Below, one piece after another: positions 1 through 12,731 of a DNA stretch of 64,000 nt (position 1 is its first letter; every line of letters starts with the position of its first letter). The notes under the pieces were generated by a model. It saw nothing but the letters and a program-made list of their open reading frames with translations. It had not been told where the DNA came from and did not search any database. The stretch covers positions 248,001 to 312,000 of the forward strand of contig WTXD01000008.1 in NCBI GenBank assembly GCA_022496205.1, written 5' to 3'. Position numbers and translations under genes: made by a program. The DNA comes from Gloeopeniophorella convolvens. Its lineage: Eukaryota > Basidiomycota > Agaricomycetes > Russulales.

Positions 1-105
1 AGGTTGGATAAGGTGAACGTAAGTGAGAGCTTCCCGATCGGGGTAGCGGCGGTTGCCATATTTCATCAGATTGGCGACTGCGCTTATGATTGGTTGCATG
101 TGCAG

Positions 106-311
106 TCTGCCATAACAGGGACCGCAGCACCCGGACACCCTCGGACATCCAGCTATCCTTGGATCATCTTTCGGAGGAAGTTCAGACGATCGTCAACGGG
201 TGCTCTGAGGCAGGGTCTCAATTCGTTCCAAGGGCGTCATTTCTGTATCTTCACGTGGACAGAGTTGATGCGAGGGGAAGAACGTTTCTGGAAAAAGGTC
301 TTGATGCCTGA
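106..311 (+). CDS. Possible 3'-terminal exon of a gene entering from the left
   Basis: A short open frame beginning after a CAG acceptor at about 103-105 and ending in TGA at 309-311 has protein-like composition (it reads ...DHLSEEVQTIVNGC... and ends FLEKGLDA). A GTAAGT donor lies near position 16, so the upstream intron would span most of the first 100 bases. The exon phase before that donor could not be matched with confidence, and another frame is open over the same stretch. No family is recognised. This is a weak call; the rest of 1-735 shows nothing else supportable. Confidence 0.22.
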
Positions 312-735
312 TTGACGACGGCGGCCATGGACAAGAGGAACCTAATTTTTTTTTCTCAGACGCCGTTGAATTTGGGGCCAATTATTGCGACCCTCGGCAT
401 TTGGTCATTAGACATGGTCTTCCTCCGTAGCCAGCTTCGCCGGAGAAACCGTTTCCCCCATCCAGACGACAAAGAAGTGACGAGAGCACACCCTCTCTCG
501 ACGAGCTCTTCGTCTTCTTCCCAAACCAACATTTACGACGACGGGCCCGCGCAGCGCGTTGACGCCCTTGTGGTTCGTGGTTGACCTGGTAACTGCACAG
601 GCAGTTTGCCCCTTCCCTTCTTCTCTGCACTGTCAACCTCATCCCCCAGAGACGTAGTCCTGTGCCGTAGTCGCGAAGTTTGCGCTTCTTTCCTCGAAGA
701 ACACCCGCGTCATCAGTGCTTCTAGCTGCCAAACA

Positions 736-3700
736 ATGTCGCATTTTGAACGGGACAATTCCGCACGCGAGGAGGTTATGTCGCAGTACTCCGTGTTGTA
801 AGTCGTCCTAGTTCGCTCCGTCTTGGAAGCGCACCCGTTAAACGCGTCGTATATACGCAGCTCTGACGGTTCTGCTTCTGAGGACCTTCTTTCAAAACTT
901 CACGACTTCCCTCATGTCCCTAACGATGACGAGCCTCTGACTGCAAAATTTGCACCGACCATCTATGAGGATGAGGACGAAGACGACGTCCTGGGCAGGG
1001 GCGATGCTAGCGAGTTGCCACTTTCAATTGGCAGCGCATCGAGGGGGATGCTCGCAGCTCCGCCTGAGAAAGAGAAGGACGTTGGTCCGCTTCTTGATGC
1101 TTCCGAAGTCTTACGCGCGTATGTGGTTCTTTGCGCTCGCGTGGCCATGATTTAACAAAAAGCCTCTGCTTCACCGATTCACAGCCATCCGGGGTTGCTC
1201 ATGGAACACTTTGACCCCTCCACCAACGTTCACACGTTCAAGATTACTTATCCTCAGCGCTCGCAACACGAGGGTCTGCAGCTCCCGTCGCCCGACACCC
1301 CGAACCTGAGCAACGGCAGCAGGTGAGTGTTAAATAAGCTGTCTAGGCTCGTGCAGTTCTGAGGATCAAGATCAGCACCTCGTCTCCGCTCATCACTTCC
1401 CCGCAAACGTTACTTGCGAGTTCATCAAACGGATCTAGTCCCTCATCCTCTCATATACTTGATCGCCACGAATCACTAGCACCCAATGGCCTGCACCGAG
1501 CCTCGAGTTCAGCATCCTCCTCGACGTCCGATTCCTCCCGCCTGGCATATCGAGGGCCACCTGTGCTTCGTCGAAGGGCGAGTGAGCTCTCAGATCGGCT
1601 ACCGTCATGGGAATCACAGTATGCCACGGCTCAACACGGCCGAGGTGCCTCATCTCCTGCTACCCCATCACCGACCCAACCTTCGTCAGGCGCCACAGCC
1701 TCTACGGCAGACAAGCTGGCGCGCCGCTTCGCATATCAACCAGCTTTAGCCTCGCCCGAGTCGGAGGATGCGTCTTCCCGCCCCGTGTCGACATCGACTT
1801 CGCGCGTGCCAGATGCTCCACAGTCACGTGGCGCCGCCCTCTCTTCAGATGAGCTCACGGCGTTCCGAGAGTTCCTCACCCGGCGCGCGGAGGACGTGTT
1901 GATGGACGCGCGGCATCTGGACACATCGCCCGTTTCGGGACGGTCAGCATACGGCCACCTAAATTCCGCGGGCAGCTTCCGCGACGACACCGCGAGCGAT
2001 CGCTCGTGGGATGCGGATTCTGTCCGTTCTGGGCGACGCTCGAGTTCGCACGGGCATGGCAGTGCTGCTGGGCAGAGCGCCAGCCCGCGACGCGCCGCTT
2101 ATAATCGTCTGCACGCGGGTGTGGCCCCTGGACCGGCTGCCACGGAACGTCACGACCATAGGCACATGCAGGAGGATCTCCTCCGTGCGCTCAGCATCAT
2201 CCGTGCGGAGAGGGAAAGGGTTGCCGCTGGCTCTGCCCCGCTGCTCGCGGACAGCGAGAGCGTGCTCGACTTGTACGGCAGTCTGTCGGCACCTTCGTCC
2301 CGTCCCCAGTCCCTCTCTACCCCACGCAGCAGCTCCCATGCGTTGCCCCCTCGACGCCGGGATGTGCCCGCAGGAACGCCTCCCCCCAATCCCCCCAGCC
2401 CAACAGCCACCGTGTTCTCGGGTTTAGAAGAGATGCAGGACTTCCTCCCCGACTTCCTCGACCTCGGTCCAGACCCCGATGACTTACCCCATCAGCCGTC
2501 GCACATCGCACCCTCTGCAGGCCGCACTGCTTCGCGCTTCCTGGAGCGCCTCGCGCCTGTCCCGGAAGGCTCGGCTGCTAATACCTCAGAGCGCGCAGCG
2601 GAGAGACTGGAGGACGACTGGGCGGACCCTGTGCTCTCGCCGCTGCCGTTGCCGCCCCGCCCTGGCCCGCGGAAGTCGCATAGCACAGGCGAGCTCGCTT
2701 CCGGTCGGCCGCCTCCGCGTACACGCTTGCCGCTCGTTCCACTGGCCCAAAGCTATGCCCAGCCGCACAGCGCGCACCCCGACCTCCAGCGCAGCGAGCC
2801 TTTCGGCCTGCAACCCCTCCGCGCGGTGGCGTCCGCGCGTGGGCCGTTGAGCGCGGGGGCTGTGGGAGGTAGCAGCTACGCGCCGCGCCTGTTCAATGAT
2901 CGGACGAGCTCGCTGGCGGAGTACGAGGAGCTTGCGTACAGCGAGAGCACCGCGGAAGACTATTGGCGCGAGTCTGCGCCCCGCGAAAAGCCTGCGCGGG
3001 ACCCAACGCGACAGGGAGACCACGAAGGCCGGAGGCGCGGGCCACTCGTGTCCGAGGACGGGCGACCCCCTCGCGAGTTTCTGCTACGTACGGTCGCCCC
3101 CGGCTTCCCGCGACAACGCACTCTATCTGCGCAGGACGAGACGGAGTCTGCGTCACTCGCACGCCACCGACCTCACAGGATGTCCTCCCAAGATTCTATC
3201 ACACCGTCGCTTCCATCCCTGCGCGGCGAGACCCAGCAGCGGATGTTGAGCGACAGAGGCTACGGTCGCCCGGATGTCCCCCATTCTCCTCTGCACTCCG
3301 AGCGGGAGTACGCGCCCTCCCCTCGTACGGTTGGCCGCACTGTGGCCCTGCCGCACGAATTCCTCGGCGAACGCGACATTGACGACTACCCCATCAGACC
3401 CCCGTCTGAGCCCGGGCGCGCTTCGCCTTTGTCCCGCAGTGACTTCTCGCGGGGCGGGAGTCGCTCACCGAACACTCTCCGATCTCGTGCGATGAATGCC
3501 GGTTCTAGCGCAGAAGACACGTACTCCCCTCGCGAGCCGCGTGCTGTCACGTATGCGCGCGAGCTCGGCTTCCTTACAGATTCGCACGCGGACTTCTCCA
3601 CCTATGGCGTTGGCCTATCAGTCATCGACAACGGTGCCTTCGAGGCGCCGCGCCCCGCTCCAGAGCCACGTTCTCAGATCCAAGAAAGGACGATCACGCC

Positions 3701-4163
3701 TGCGCGCGAGTTGCGCCAGAAGGTTCCCACGCCGCTCCAGCCCGCCCACGGCAAGGTGGTTGCAGTCGGCAGGGACGAGGACCGCGGCCGCGCGAGGCTA
3801 AGCCCCATCAACACGCTTAAGAAACCCGCCGACGACTCGAAGAGCATCGGTGCGAAGAGCACGGGCGCCGAGTCGAGCAAGTCGCACACGTCTTCCAAGC
3901 CGAGGGTGCCCAAGCCGCCGCCCGTGGACACGCCGGACCTGTACTTTGCCATGGGCGCGTCACCGATGGGCTTCAGCGCGATGTCGTTCCGCGCGGCGCG
4001 GCCGAAGAAGCCAAAACCGGCGTCGGGCCCGAAGTCTCCCACGGGCCAGCTGCGCGCGGCGGGGCAGTCCGAGCCGGACTTCAAGTCGTCGTTCATTAGC
4101 GTCACGGAGGACGAAGTGAAGCCACAGAAGAGGGGTCTCCTTTTCAAGCGGAAAAAGAGTTAG
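736..4163 (+). CDS. Large disordered Ser/Pro/Arg-rich protein, unknown function
   Basis: Four exons join in one frame: 736-797, 861-1118, 1185-1322 and 1364-4163, giving about 1,085 residues. Start chosen at ATG 736 (MSHFERDNSAREEV). The N-terminal 150 residues are the most ordered and contain an acidic run (YEDEDEDD) followed by HPGLLMEHFDPSTNVHTFKI, the best candidate for a conserved core. The rest is low-complexity Ser, Pro and Arg with many RxxS/SP sites, as in phosphorylated scaffold or cortical proteins. The C-terminus is strongly basic (GLLFKRKKS). The third intron is uncertain: an acceptor at 1363 or one at 1439 both keep the frame. No known domain is recognised, so no function is assigned. 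It converges on the P450 gene. Confidence 0.72.
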
Positions 4164-4803
4164 GTTGTGTTGGCTGTTGTTCGTGCACTACGTGTTATAT
4201 ATTTGTATCTATCCCTCACTGCTGTTGTTGGCTGGTGTCATGTCGATTTCAACTGTCTCTGAGGCTACTCTCGGGTGTCGTATGAATACATCTTCATTGG
4301 CAGGCCTGTCCTGGCTTGCTGAGTTTGCGCCGGCGCCTTCAGAAGTACCTCAGCGAACCCAACACTCCAGATCTAAACCTTCTGCTTATCACCGCGGTGG
4401 AGGCCCTTCCCATCATGCATGCAGCCTCCTGCAGCTCGGCAACGAGCTTCTGCCGGACGGGTGCCTAGTGCAGCGCGTCAACCGCATGGCATCAGACGAG
4501 ATCACGATACACCGTGTTCTTTTCCATCATTCCCTCACAAAGACAGATTAAAATGATCAAAAAGTGAGTTCAAAGGCATTATGAAAGCATGGAAGGGACT
4601 CAACCAGCACTAGTCAGGGAGTAGTATGGCGGTCTGTGCATAGGACCTATTACCTATCGAACTGGCACACTGCGCTAGAGCCCCAAGTGTTTCACAGTAC
4701 ACCAGGCAGACGATGAGTTGCTATAATTGCCGCATATTGTATGCACGCGGCATCTCACTGGGCGTACTGACACAAGAACAAGAACTGCTGAATCCCTGAA
4801 CCT
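4164..4803. other. Gap between convergent genes
   Basis: This 640-base stretch separates the 3' ends of the disordered-protein gene and the P450 gene. It presumably holds the 3' untranslated regions of both. A 128-codon open frame (4165-4551) begins immediately after the upstream stop codon without splice or codon support and is not called. No repeat or RNA gene was seen. Confidence 0.5.
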
Positions 4804-6904
4804 TACATCGCCTCATCGGCAACGTAAGGCGTGACAATCATGGGACACTGACTTCCCTCTTCGAACTTCCGTGAGAGGTACGGTCTTGTCAGTACCCTAC
4901 CATGCGCTTTCAGCATGTACCCCTCGACAAGAATAGTACGACAACATACACATTCGCTTTGACAACTTTCTCATCCGTCTCCGAGAACACGAAATTTGTG
5001 ATCAAGATGTAGAGGAATGTCTTCATCTCAATCAGCGAAAAACGCTGCCCGATGCAAGACTGTTGGCAAAATCAGCTCCTCATATCGAATGCAGCAACCA
5101 GGAGATACGAACGCGCGGGCCAGCAGAGAACGTCAGTGTGTTGGCATAGAGACCCGGTAGAGATGTGACGGCTTCCGGAAGGTTATCCCAGCGGTCAGGT
5201 CTATGCAGCGGTGCCTGGTCAGCAGGTCTATCGTCGACGCCTCAGCGGAACACACTCACATAAATTGCCATGCGTCCTTGCCCCAGATTTCTTTATCCAG
5301 ATTCATTGCTTCGACGGGGACATGCACGAACGTCCCCTTTCGGATGTGAACGGGGTTACCATTCTTTGACACGGGCAACACGTCGTCTTGTGTCGCCACT
5401 CGGAGAGACGAATGTACAGGCGGAACAAGGCGAAGCGACTCGCGGCAAACCTTGTCAAGTAGCGGTTGCACAGCAAGTTCTTGATAATGTGCCAGAACAG
5501 CTTCATCCCCGAGGTTTCCTGGGCGCCCCATATGGCGGAGCTCTTCACGTAGACGGTCCTGTATTGACGGGAACTTGGCGAGAAGAAGTAGGGTCCATGT
5601 TACCGCTAACGAGGTTGTATCAGAACCAGCAAACATGAAGGTATTGATATTGTGGAGAATGTCGTCGTCTGATATCCGTTGCTCAGGTGGGATGTCCGTG
5701 GACGCGTTGGATTTAACTGTAAACATCGACTGAGTACATGGCCTGCGAAGTAATATCCGTAGGGCGTACGTAGGAGTGAAAGAAGGTCTCTGCCCCCGTA
5801 TGCTTTCCCGCTCTCCTCGCCTTCTTGGATTTTTTGTTTCCGCTCTTGAATAAGCTTCCTCGCCACGCGCCCTATCGTCTCCTGACCGCTGCGCACAGCG
5901 AGAGTTCCCTTGTCTGGCTGCCACAGCGTAAGCAGACAACCTTTGCACTGACAAGGGACTCACAAATAAGCGCTCATATAATGGCGCATATACTGCCACT
6001 AGGGTGCGGAAGCTCTGGGACTGGGAGATTGCCATTTCGAACATATCTTTATATGCATTAAACAGCTCGTTGTCCTCGTTCTGGATCGCGTTGAACTGGT
6101 AGTCGAAACCTAAGAAGAACGAGATGTAAGTCTACGGCGCGCGATGGGACGAAATGAAATAGCAGACCAGCTAGCCCGATGACGTCAAACGTAGCGCGAC
6201 TGACCCAGTGACATATGTCTAAGCGCATCCCTTTCAGCTGCTTGTCCGAGCCGTGAGCCCCGTGCTCTTGAATCAGTTCCATCCAGCGGTCCTTGAGTTC
6301 CTCGCCTTTGCTGAACACGAGCGGCACGAGCGCGCGCATATTCTGAATGGAAAAGGCGGGTGTCGCGACGCGTCGCTGGCGTTTGTGGACCTGGCCTTCG
6401 GCAGCAAGCATTCCGCATCCAATAAGGCCTTCAATGAGCCTACGAGATTGCCAGGGCTTTTCATAGATTGTGGAGTTCTTCATGATGTGAGCGACGGTGA
6501 CAGGGTCCATGGGCAGTAGCCGTTGCTCCCACTGGGATACGAGTCAGTGTATGGTCATTGAGATGAACGCAATCACACACCGGATGAACGCCCCGTAACC
6601 GCACGTTCCTGCCTAGTTCACGGGTATACCTCTCATGGAGGGTGGGCGAACGTCCAGGGCTGGAGACATGATCAATCTCGCGCACGGGCAGCATTATTTC
6701 GAGTACCTACTCAAGGATGTCCAGTATGTGACCACCAAAGAAGCGTCCCCCTCGAGGACTTGGCAATTTCATGATTGGATCGGGGTGTAGCCGCTCATAG
6801 ACATTATAGAGGATAGCGAGGACGCAGAGAGAAGCCAGGATAGGATGAGACTGGATCCAGGTGAACATTGCATTGTGAGGATCTGACGTCCAGGTCATCT
6901 CCAT
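4804..6904 (-). CDS. Cytochrome P450 monooxygenase
   Basis: A membrane-anchored heme monooxygenase, probably oxidising a small hydrophobic substrate at the ER with a P450 reductase; the substrate cannot be read from sequence. Start chosen at ATG 6904 (MEMTWTSD), followed by one transmembrane anchor (HPILASLCVLAIL) and a proline-rich hinge. Exons rebuilt in order give the I-helix AGSDTTS, the K-helix ESLR, the FIPDRW region and the heme loop FSAGPR-SCIGQRFS. That loop is split exactly at the motif by an intron with a GTTCGT donor. The last exon reads YLSRKFEEGSQCPMIVTPYV and stops at 4804, typical of basidiomycete P450 tails. Apparent stops in single frames are all explained by short introns, so the gene looks intact. 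The CYP family is not assigned. No biosynthetic cluster surrounds it. Confidence 0.85.
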
Positions 6905-7214
6905 GTTGTTCGGCACTGGTAGACGCAAGTGACAGCGAAAGCAAAGAAAGCATCACTGTGTCGCATTATAATGGGCTTTTGTGTTAGACGCGTTCGTCGA
7001 ACAGAACAATAAGAGTTGCCGGCCGTTGCCGGCCCAGTCCTAGGTCCGTTCCAGTGTGCGTGATCCAGACTTGATCCAGCCAGCGTGACTGTCTCATGTT
7101 TCTTCATGGCCACAGCTGGCCACAGCTGCTGTTTATGAATATATTCTGGGGTATGTACAGCCAAATGTATAGAAATCAAGCAGTCTCGGAGGTGTTCACT
7201 GCCATCTCGAAGGT
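6905..7214. other. Promoter region of the P450 gene
   Basis: About 310 bases between the P450 start and the stop codon of the next minus-strand gene. It should carry the P450 promoter and the 3' end of the upstream gene. No TATA box or repeat stands out. An open frame at 7096-7479 is the shadow of the neighbouring coding exon. Confidence 0.4.
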
Positions 7215-8783
7215 CTACGCGGTCAGCTGCGGTGCAGAGGACACCCTGCGCCCAGACACTCCCAGATTTCGTTTCAGCATGCCCCCCAACGACGACTCAA
7301 TTTCAGAGAAAAGGGACGTTGAAATGCTTCTGAGCGTGTCGCTGATGATGGGTGGCTTGGGAAAGTCACCGAGGTCTATCGTCGCCATGCTGATCCGCGA
7401 CGCATGGTTCATATGTGGCGAGAAGGTCTCAGACTCCATCGACAGACTCGCAGAAACCACGACGCGAGGCAGGTCATAGAACCCTTGAGGTTTCTTCGTA
7501 TCTCCATCCCCTTCGGCGGCAGAGAGCCCTACGAGCGAGACAACAACGCCCCGTTTGAAGTCCATGCTGCGCGTTTCGACCCTGCGGAGTTCATAGTCTT
7601 CTTCGGAGGCGCTGCCTTCTGTGGAAAGTACGCATAGCCCGAATCCGGAGTCAACTGATTCAGAGGCGGAGGACTCGGACGTTACTATCCCTTCGTCGGT
7701 GTCGCTCGTAATCATAGACTTGCGCTCGTAAGGGCCGGTGAGATCTCGGCCTCCAGTGCTCTGCATTCCAGTGCGGGATTCGAGGATGGAGGTTGTTTCT
7801 GGTGACACGAGTGTACTGAGCGAGAAGTCGGGTCCCAATGCCAAGCCAGGAGAATTTGTGACCTTTGTCGCCCCCTGGTTACCCGTAGCAGTGAATTCGG
7901 CGTAAGGGTCGAATTCCTCCGCGGCCCCAGGGTCCCCCAGGTCTCCCATGTCCTGTTCGTCAGCCTCGACAATCGTGTTCAGCTCGCTCTGCAAATCACT
8001 TCCTGCGCGTATGAGGGTGAGCGTAGATTCGCGGCGGGTTCCGAAAGTTGCGGGTGAGGGCGTCGGGCTGCCTGGCACGTGACTGTTTTCCACTGGGCTG
8101 TTGGAGTGAGCCGAACCCGAACCAGGCGCAACGAGTTCTGCCTCCTCCCCGTCGAGTCCCGGGCCTAAGCGCTTGCACTCTCCGCCTTCAAACAGCGGTA
8201 TCTCTCCGCGAGAGTGATTTGACGACGTGTCCCAGGTCTGGTCGTCGTAGTCGATGAATACGAAGCCCATGTCGTCATCCGCCTGATGCTGCTGCCATTT
8301 CTGTTCCCGTAGCCGTAGACGCCTCCGCCAGAGGAACCGGCCTGCCATTCCAAAGAGTGTCAGGCCCATGAGAACACACACTGTGATAAGTGCTACAGTG
8401 ATGGCGATGGCGCGGTGGCGTGCAGCTTCTGGTTGCGGGAATTTTGTCCAATTGGGCTCAGAGGCACCGGCACTGGCAGTGTTCTGAGGTATAGAAATCG
8501 GTGGGAGAGTGGAAGGATGCAGAGCGACCGCGGGGGTATATGGCGGAGGAGGAGCGTCTACTGCAGAGGCAAAGGCGGGGGCGGGGTCGTCTGGCAGTTG
8601 ACGGGAGTGGAAGCGACGCCTGTGTGTACGAGACACCCGGGGAAACGAATTGCGTGATGTTCTATAGGCCTGTCTGTCGGCGGAACGGGGTATTGATACC
8701 AAAGAGCGTTTGTAGGGTGGACGAGCAGGGTTGCACCACAGGTGCTGGCTCTCTTGACAAGGGTTAGCGCGAGCGGGTGGCAT
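7215..8783 (-). CDS. Single-pass membrane protein, unknown function
   Basis: One uninterrupted frame of about 522 residues. The first in-frame ATG is at 8783 (MPPARANPCQ); the frame is open further upstream but without ATG. The first 110 residues are rich in Pro, Arg and Ser. One transmembrane helix follows (AIAITVALITVCVLMGLTLF) with a basic stop-transfer stretch after it (WRRRLRLREQKW). The remaining 330 residues form an acidic, Ser/Thr-rich tail containing GFVFIDYDDQTWDTSS and many possible phosphorylation sites. The N-terminus is probably extracytoplasmic by the positive-inside rule. The layout resembles fungal surface sensor or anchor proteins, but no domain is recognised, so a sensing role is only a guess. 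Confidence 0.68.
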   Translation of the reverse strand: MPPARANPCQESQHLWCNPARPPYKRSLVSIPRSADRQAYRTSRNSFPRVSRTHRRRFHSRQLPDDPAPAFASAVDAPPPPYTPAVALHPSTLPPISIPQNTASAGASEPNWTKFPQPEAARHRAIAITVALITVCVLMGLTLFGMAGRFLWRRRLRLREQKWQQHQADDDMGFVFIDYDDQTWDTSSNHSRGEIPLFEGGECKRLGPGLDGEEAELVAPGSGSAHSNSPVENSHVPGSPTPSPATFGTRRESTLTLIRAGSDLQSELNTIVEADEQDMGDLGDPGAAEEFDPYAEFTATGNQGATKVTNSPGLALGPDFSLSTLVSPETTSILESRTGMQSTGGRDLTGPYERKSMITSDTDEGIVTSESSASESVDSGFGLCVLSTEGSASEEDYELRRVETRSMDFKRGVVVSLVGLSAAEGDGDTKKPQGFYDLPRVVVSASLSMESETFSPHMNHASRISMATIDLGDFPKPPIISDTLRSISTSLFSEIESSLGGMLKRNLGVSGRRVSSAPQLTA

Positions 8784-10392
8784 GGTTTGTCGATGGCTAG
8801 AATGTGAGAGTGCTGAGAAAAGGAACAGATGGAATGCATTCAACTAATCGTGAAAATACCCGCTTTCTCGTAGCCGCCAAGGCCATACACCCGACAAGAC
8901 ATCCGGAGGAGTCCATCCAACCAGAGCTATAACCTTCCCTGCTGACATGCTCATGTAACATGCTTGGCCAGGTGTCCCCAGGCCAGGAGACAGATGAGGC
9001 CCAATTAATTTCGGAGTTCGTAGGGCAAGAAATGATAACGAAGACAATACGACCAGTAGTACCACGGTCATTCATCGATCCTCCACAACCACGCGGCGGG
9101 GCCGCCAACGAGCTTGAGCAGGATATCAACCCTGTACACGCGGATGCGAGTTGCGTTGCAGCGTCGATAAAAGTCGAGATACAGATCCCGAGAGCAATAT
9201 ATCCTCGAATTCGTGAGAGTGCCATAGCACATAGGAGGAAGATATAGCAGGCGGAACACATCTTCCACGACACCGAATAAACCACAGAAGCAAACCTCTG
9301 GTCAGGAAACTTTACGCAGTTCCTGACGGAACCCCGACTATCAAATTGCATCATACCCTCTCTGCCAGTAGTGCGAAACACGGGTGAGATGGCTACTCGG
9401 ATACAGACACGGTGTGGATGGGGGCAGAAAACGAGGCAAGGGTAGCTCATTTGCAACTCTGGCCGACCGTTCGTCGCAAGAACGAAAGTGTACCGGCCAT
9501 GCGGGTACGGTCCCGAAGTAATAAACACACGGGGCTAAAGCAGATCGCAATGACCCCAGACGATACATGAGCGTGAGGGTGAGAACACACAAGAACTAGA
9601 CATTGTCAAGAGTCCACCCATCGCCCAGGCTCTGAATTGGCTTTGACCAATGGTGACCGATTGATTACAAGAGTACGGGCGGCGAGCATCCACAAAGCAC
9701 CCAGGAGCTGAGGGTTGTGAGAAGCGAGAGCGAGGCCGCCACCAAGGCCGAATAAGGGGCACGTTTGTTTAACCGCTCCGAGCGCCGTCGTGAGTGTGGG
9801 AAGCACCGAAGAAGCAATGATGCAAGACTGGGGAGAAAGGATGGGAACGCACGACCACGATAGATGGGCTAGGCAACGCCGAGGGTGCTCTACAAGTGAT
9901 GGATGGAGCGAAAGGGAACGTGTGGGTACGCAGGCGACGATTACACTCGCACGACGACCCGGAGCCGGACCCCATTGGCGGCGGAAGGAGGCGGAAGGGC
10001 GGGACCGCGAGCGTCTCTTTCCTCATCATCCCATGCCAAGCCAACCTCTTGTCCACTCCGAGCGTACCTGCGCGTACCTGCGTGTTATGCACATGACTAC
10101 TATCCAGGCCAGGTCTCTCGTTTTTCAGGTCACCGGGAAATACGATGTTTGGCGTCTTCCGTTGTAAATCCATGGCTTATCCGCCATCCCTTTCTCGAGC
10201 TGGTTATAAGCATGCGAGGTACCGTTGCTCAGGAACCTCTCTTTCTACTCGATCTGCACCCCACGCACCGGAACAGCGCGTTGGTACATCAACATTACGG
10301 ATGTATCTGCCCGGCACCACCCTCCTCCCACACTCAGACCCAGCAAGGCGGCTTCGTCGGCATCGCTTTCCCCACCCTCGCTCTGTGATCCC

Positions 10393-10416
10393 ATACCAGT
10401 CCCGTGGGACTGGTAT
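10393..10416. repeat. 24-bp inverted repeat in the peroxidase promoter
   Basis: Two 11-base arms, ATACCAGTCCC and its exact reverse complement, are separated only by GT. It lies about 460 bp before the peroxidase start codon and 345 bp before the TATA box. It is long enough to be a dimeric regulator site or to extrude as a cruciform; which of these, if either, is unknown. Confidence 0.6.
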
Positions 10417-10760
10417 AATCGTGTCTCCCGTTCCAACGGTGGTATGGCAATCCGGCATGGCCAACGAAATTTTGCGGAACTCCGGCTGAATGCCCTGGGT
10501 CCCACTGTGCTGGGACCGCACGTCTCAAGAAGTCCGAGCAGCGTCCAAATCTACACACCTGTCTCTCACAGACATCACCCTGGTTCATTTGCACCTCGGG
10601 AATGCCTGCTCTCTCATTGGCGGGCTCGACTTCCCTCGTAGCGGTGCCTAAGCGTTTGCATTGTCCGTCCCCTAGCGGTAAATCTTTAGTTGTTTGCGGA
10701 TAGCATGGCCGTGCTCTACAATGTCAATTTCTCTGCTGCTAATGACACCCTACTGTGACG

Positions 10761-10768
10761 TATAAAAG
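10761..10768 (+). promoter_or_regulatory. TATA box of the manganese peroxidase gene
   Basis: TATAAAAG lies 90 bp before the peroxidase ATG at 10851, a normal distance for a fungal TATA promoter. It is the clearest core promoter element in the window and suggests inducible transcription. Confidence 0.7.
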
Positions 10769-10850
10769 GTCTTCATGCATGTTGGACAAGGACCAGAACA
10801 CTCTGGTGCTCTACTCCCCGGTCGTTCCTCTCAGAGCTCTCTTTCTCGCG

Positions 10851-12319
<1,469 letters not shown>

Positions 12320-12731
12320 ACGCAGACCTTGATGTTGCGAAGTTACCAGTCTGGGTATTGTACTTCTATGGTGGCGGATTTCTCGATAGTCCGACTGTGA
12401 ATATGTATCCTGTTGAGACTATGGTCGTTCTTGGGCAAATAGAATCAGTCAACCTTCTTGATCAAGCTGCGGTTCCATTTATCGTGGGAACGACCCTTTT
12501 CCAACGTGTGAAGTTGTGAGTTGGAAAAGGTCTCAAAGCCAAGGTCCAACCTGGTCCAACAGCCAACGCGGTGCGCTTGTGTGCTTTGATCGATGATCCG
12601 GTCCGGGCGGCGCGCCCGGGCGAGCGCTCGATTTGGTAAACGCCGTGCGCGCCCTTGCGCGCCCGGCGGTTATCAATTGAGTACTTCTGCTCCCGCGACT
12701 TTGAGACCGTCACGGCGAGGATCACCAGGCC
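12320..12731. other. Interval between peroxidase and TBC gene
   Basis: About 410 bases with the peroxidase 3' region and the TBC gene promoter. A short GC-rich run near 12600-12660 contains repeated GCGCGCCC-type words. No gene or strong core promoter is seen. Confidence 0.4.

Larger units (their letters stand above)
8784..10850. other. 2.1 kb gene-poor interval upstream of the peroxidase
   Basis: No gene model survives here. A 243-codon minus-strand frame (8797-9528) is partly hydrophobic but mixes Cys-rich and non-coding-like stretches, with no usable splice pattern. The last 500 bases are the peroxidase promoter and carry a near-perfect inverted repeat at 10393-10416 and a TATA box at 10761. 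The length fits the long regulatory regions often found before ligninolytic genes. Confidence 0.45.

Noticed and set aside
4804..6904. P450 as a pseudogene because every frame contains stops
   Set aside because: Each break coincides with a GT-AG intron whose removal restores AGSDTTS, ESLR, FIPDRW and the heme loop in order.
8797..9528. 243-codon minus-strand frame with hydrophobic stretches, considered as a small fungal membrane protein
   Set aside because: The first codons overlap the neighbour's leader, Cys/Ser-rich segments interrupt the helices, and no splice pattern or family motif supports it.
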